Positions 13,287 to 13,434 of a stretch of 13,434 bases of DNA are shown piece after piece; the stretch's first letter is position 1, and each line of letters begins with the position of its first letter. The DNA comes from an uncultured Verrucomicrobia subdivision 3 bacterium (GTDB taxonomy: Bacteria > Verrucomicrobiota > Verrucomicrobiae > Limisphaerales > UBA11358), in assembly GCA_903921455.1 (NCBI GenBank), contig CAIXPZ010000049.1, forward strand, positions 1 through 13,434, given 5' to 3'. The notes under the pieces were generated by a model. The model searched no databases. It was given only the letters and a program-made list of their open reading frames with translations, and had not been told where the DNA came from. Made by a program: the position numbers and the translations under genes.

Positions 13287-13434
13287 TGGATCAGGTGAAG
13301 GGAATCGAATCATGGTTGAAAATTTTCATAACCGCTCAAATTACTTGATAATAACGCGTTGTAAATTTTGAATTTCTATACTCTCCGCGTCGAAAAGCAT
13401 AAAAGAACATAGAGGCTGTTGCAAAATGTTGCAA
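13244..13434. repeat. TGTTGCAA repeats flanking the right candidate att site
   Basis: CTGTTGCAAAA occurs at 13244-13254 and 13416-13426, and TGTTGCAA again at 13427-13434, at the window edge. They lie on both sides of the 13287-13311 repeat, as arm-type recombinase sites might. An accidental repeat is possible, and the last copy is cut by the end of the window. Confidence 0.35.
13287..13311 (-). other. right copy of the tRNA-Gly-end direct repeat, candidate att site
   Basis: It shares 16 contiguous bases, GGTGAAGGGAATCGAA, at 13294-13309 with 104-119, and 22 of 25 positions overall, including TGGA at the outer end. On the minus strand it ends in TGATCCA rather than CCCGCTCCA, and what follows does not fold as a tRNA. 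It may therefore be a degenerate att site or a secondary integration site, not an active tRNA gene. Confidence 0.5.

Larger units (their letters stand above)
97..13311. mobile_element. candidate composite integrative island bounded by tRNA-Gly-end repeats
   Basis: Seen: a direct repeat in the same orientation at 97-121 and 13287-13311 (22 of 25 bases identical), with a tyrosine integrase starting about 100 bp inside the left copy. Known: tyrosine integrases often use tRNA 3' ends as attachment sites and leave a direct repeat at each end, with the integrase next to one of them. Inferred: everything between is one island that also acquired a second recombinase element on the right. Against this, no intact tRNA-Gly is visible beyond the right repeat, the right copy has diverged, and the 6462-9445 genes look like ordinary host genes. 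The true element could be shorter (for example 97 to about 6400) or extend past the window. Confidence 0.4.

Overview
The window looks like an accessory region of a Verrucomicrobiota genome (or a close relative in the PVC group). This rests on three things recognised by eye, with no database search: a Tat-exported aldo/keto-reductase-like protein with a C-terminal double [4Fe-4S] ferredoxin domain, a secreted multihaem cytochrome of the type common in Planctomycetes and Verrucomicrobia, and a tyrosine recombinase of the 'GNSPAM..RHY' type with added helix-turn-helix (HTH) modules. Most starts lack a Shine-Dalgarno sequence.

Left part (about 97-6373): integrative-element-like. A minus-strand tRNA-Gly 3'-end fragment (97-126) lies just upstream of a tyrosine integrase (224-1399). 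A convergent 580-aa protein of unknown function with a C-terminal winged-helix-like segment follows (1416-3158, minus). A 388-bp divergent intergenic region packed with direct repeats and palindromes separates it from a three-gene plus-strand operon (3547-6373). That operon encodes a radical SAM protein resembling the spore-photoproduct-lyase/SplB group and two unrecognised proteins, one with a His-rich helix and a basic tail, the other with a winged-helix-like C-terminus. It is the best candidate for an undescribed system here.

Middle part (about 6462-9445): two metabolic genes with host-like composition. They are a Tat/Fe-S aldo/keto-reductase-like protein that lacks three of the four canonical catalytic residues, and the 5' part of a multihaem cytochrome c gene that stops inside its sixth haem motif. 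An AT-rich gap of about 740 bp lies between them.

Right part (about 9440-13088): debris and a possibly intact copy of another recombinase element. A cluster of AAGTGCCGT repeats begins where the cytochrome breaks. It leads into an ORF that fuses a zinc-ribbon protein to the catalytic C-terminus of a tyrosine recombinase. A 408-bp gap with two copies of a paired GATTTG[A/T]CC motif follows, then a full-length 731-aa tyrosine recombinase with two C-terminal HTH modules, overlapped by an 85-aa excisionase-like HTH protein.

A 25-bp direct repeat of the tRNA-Gly 3' end (22/25 identical, including 16 contiguous bases) occurs at 97-121 and 13287-13311. It brackets nearly the whole window, so the segment may be one composite island of about 13.2 kb. 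No intact tRNA-Gly is visible at either end, so this boundary assignment is provisional.
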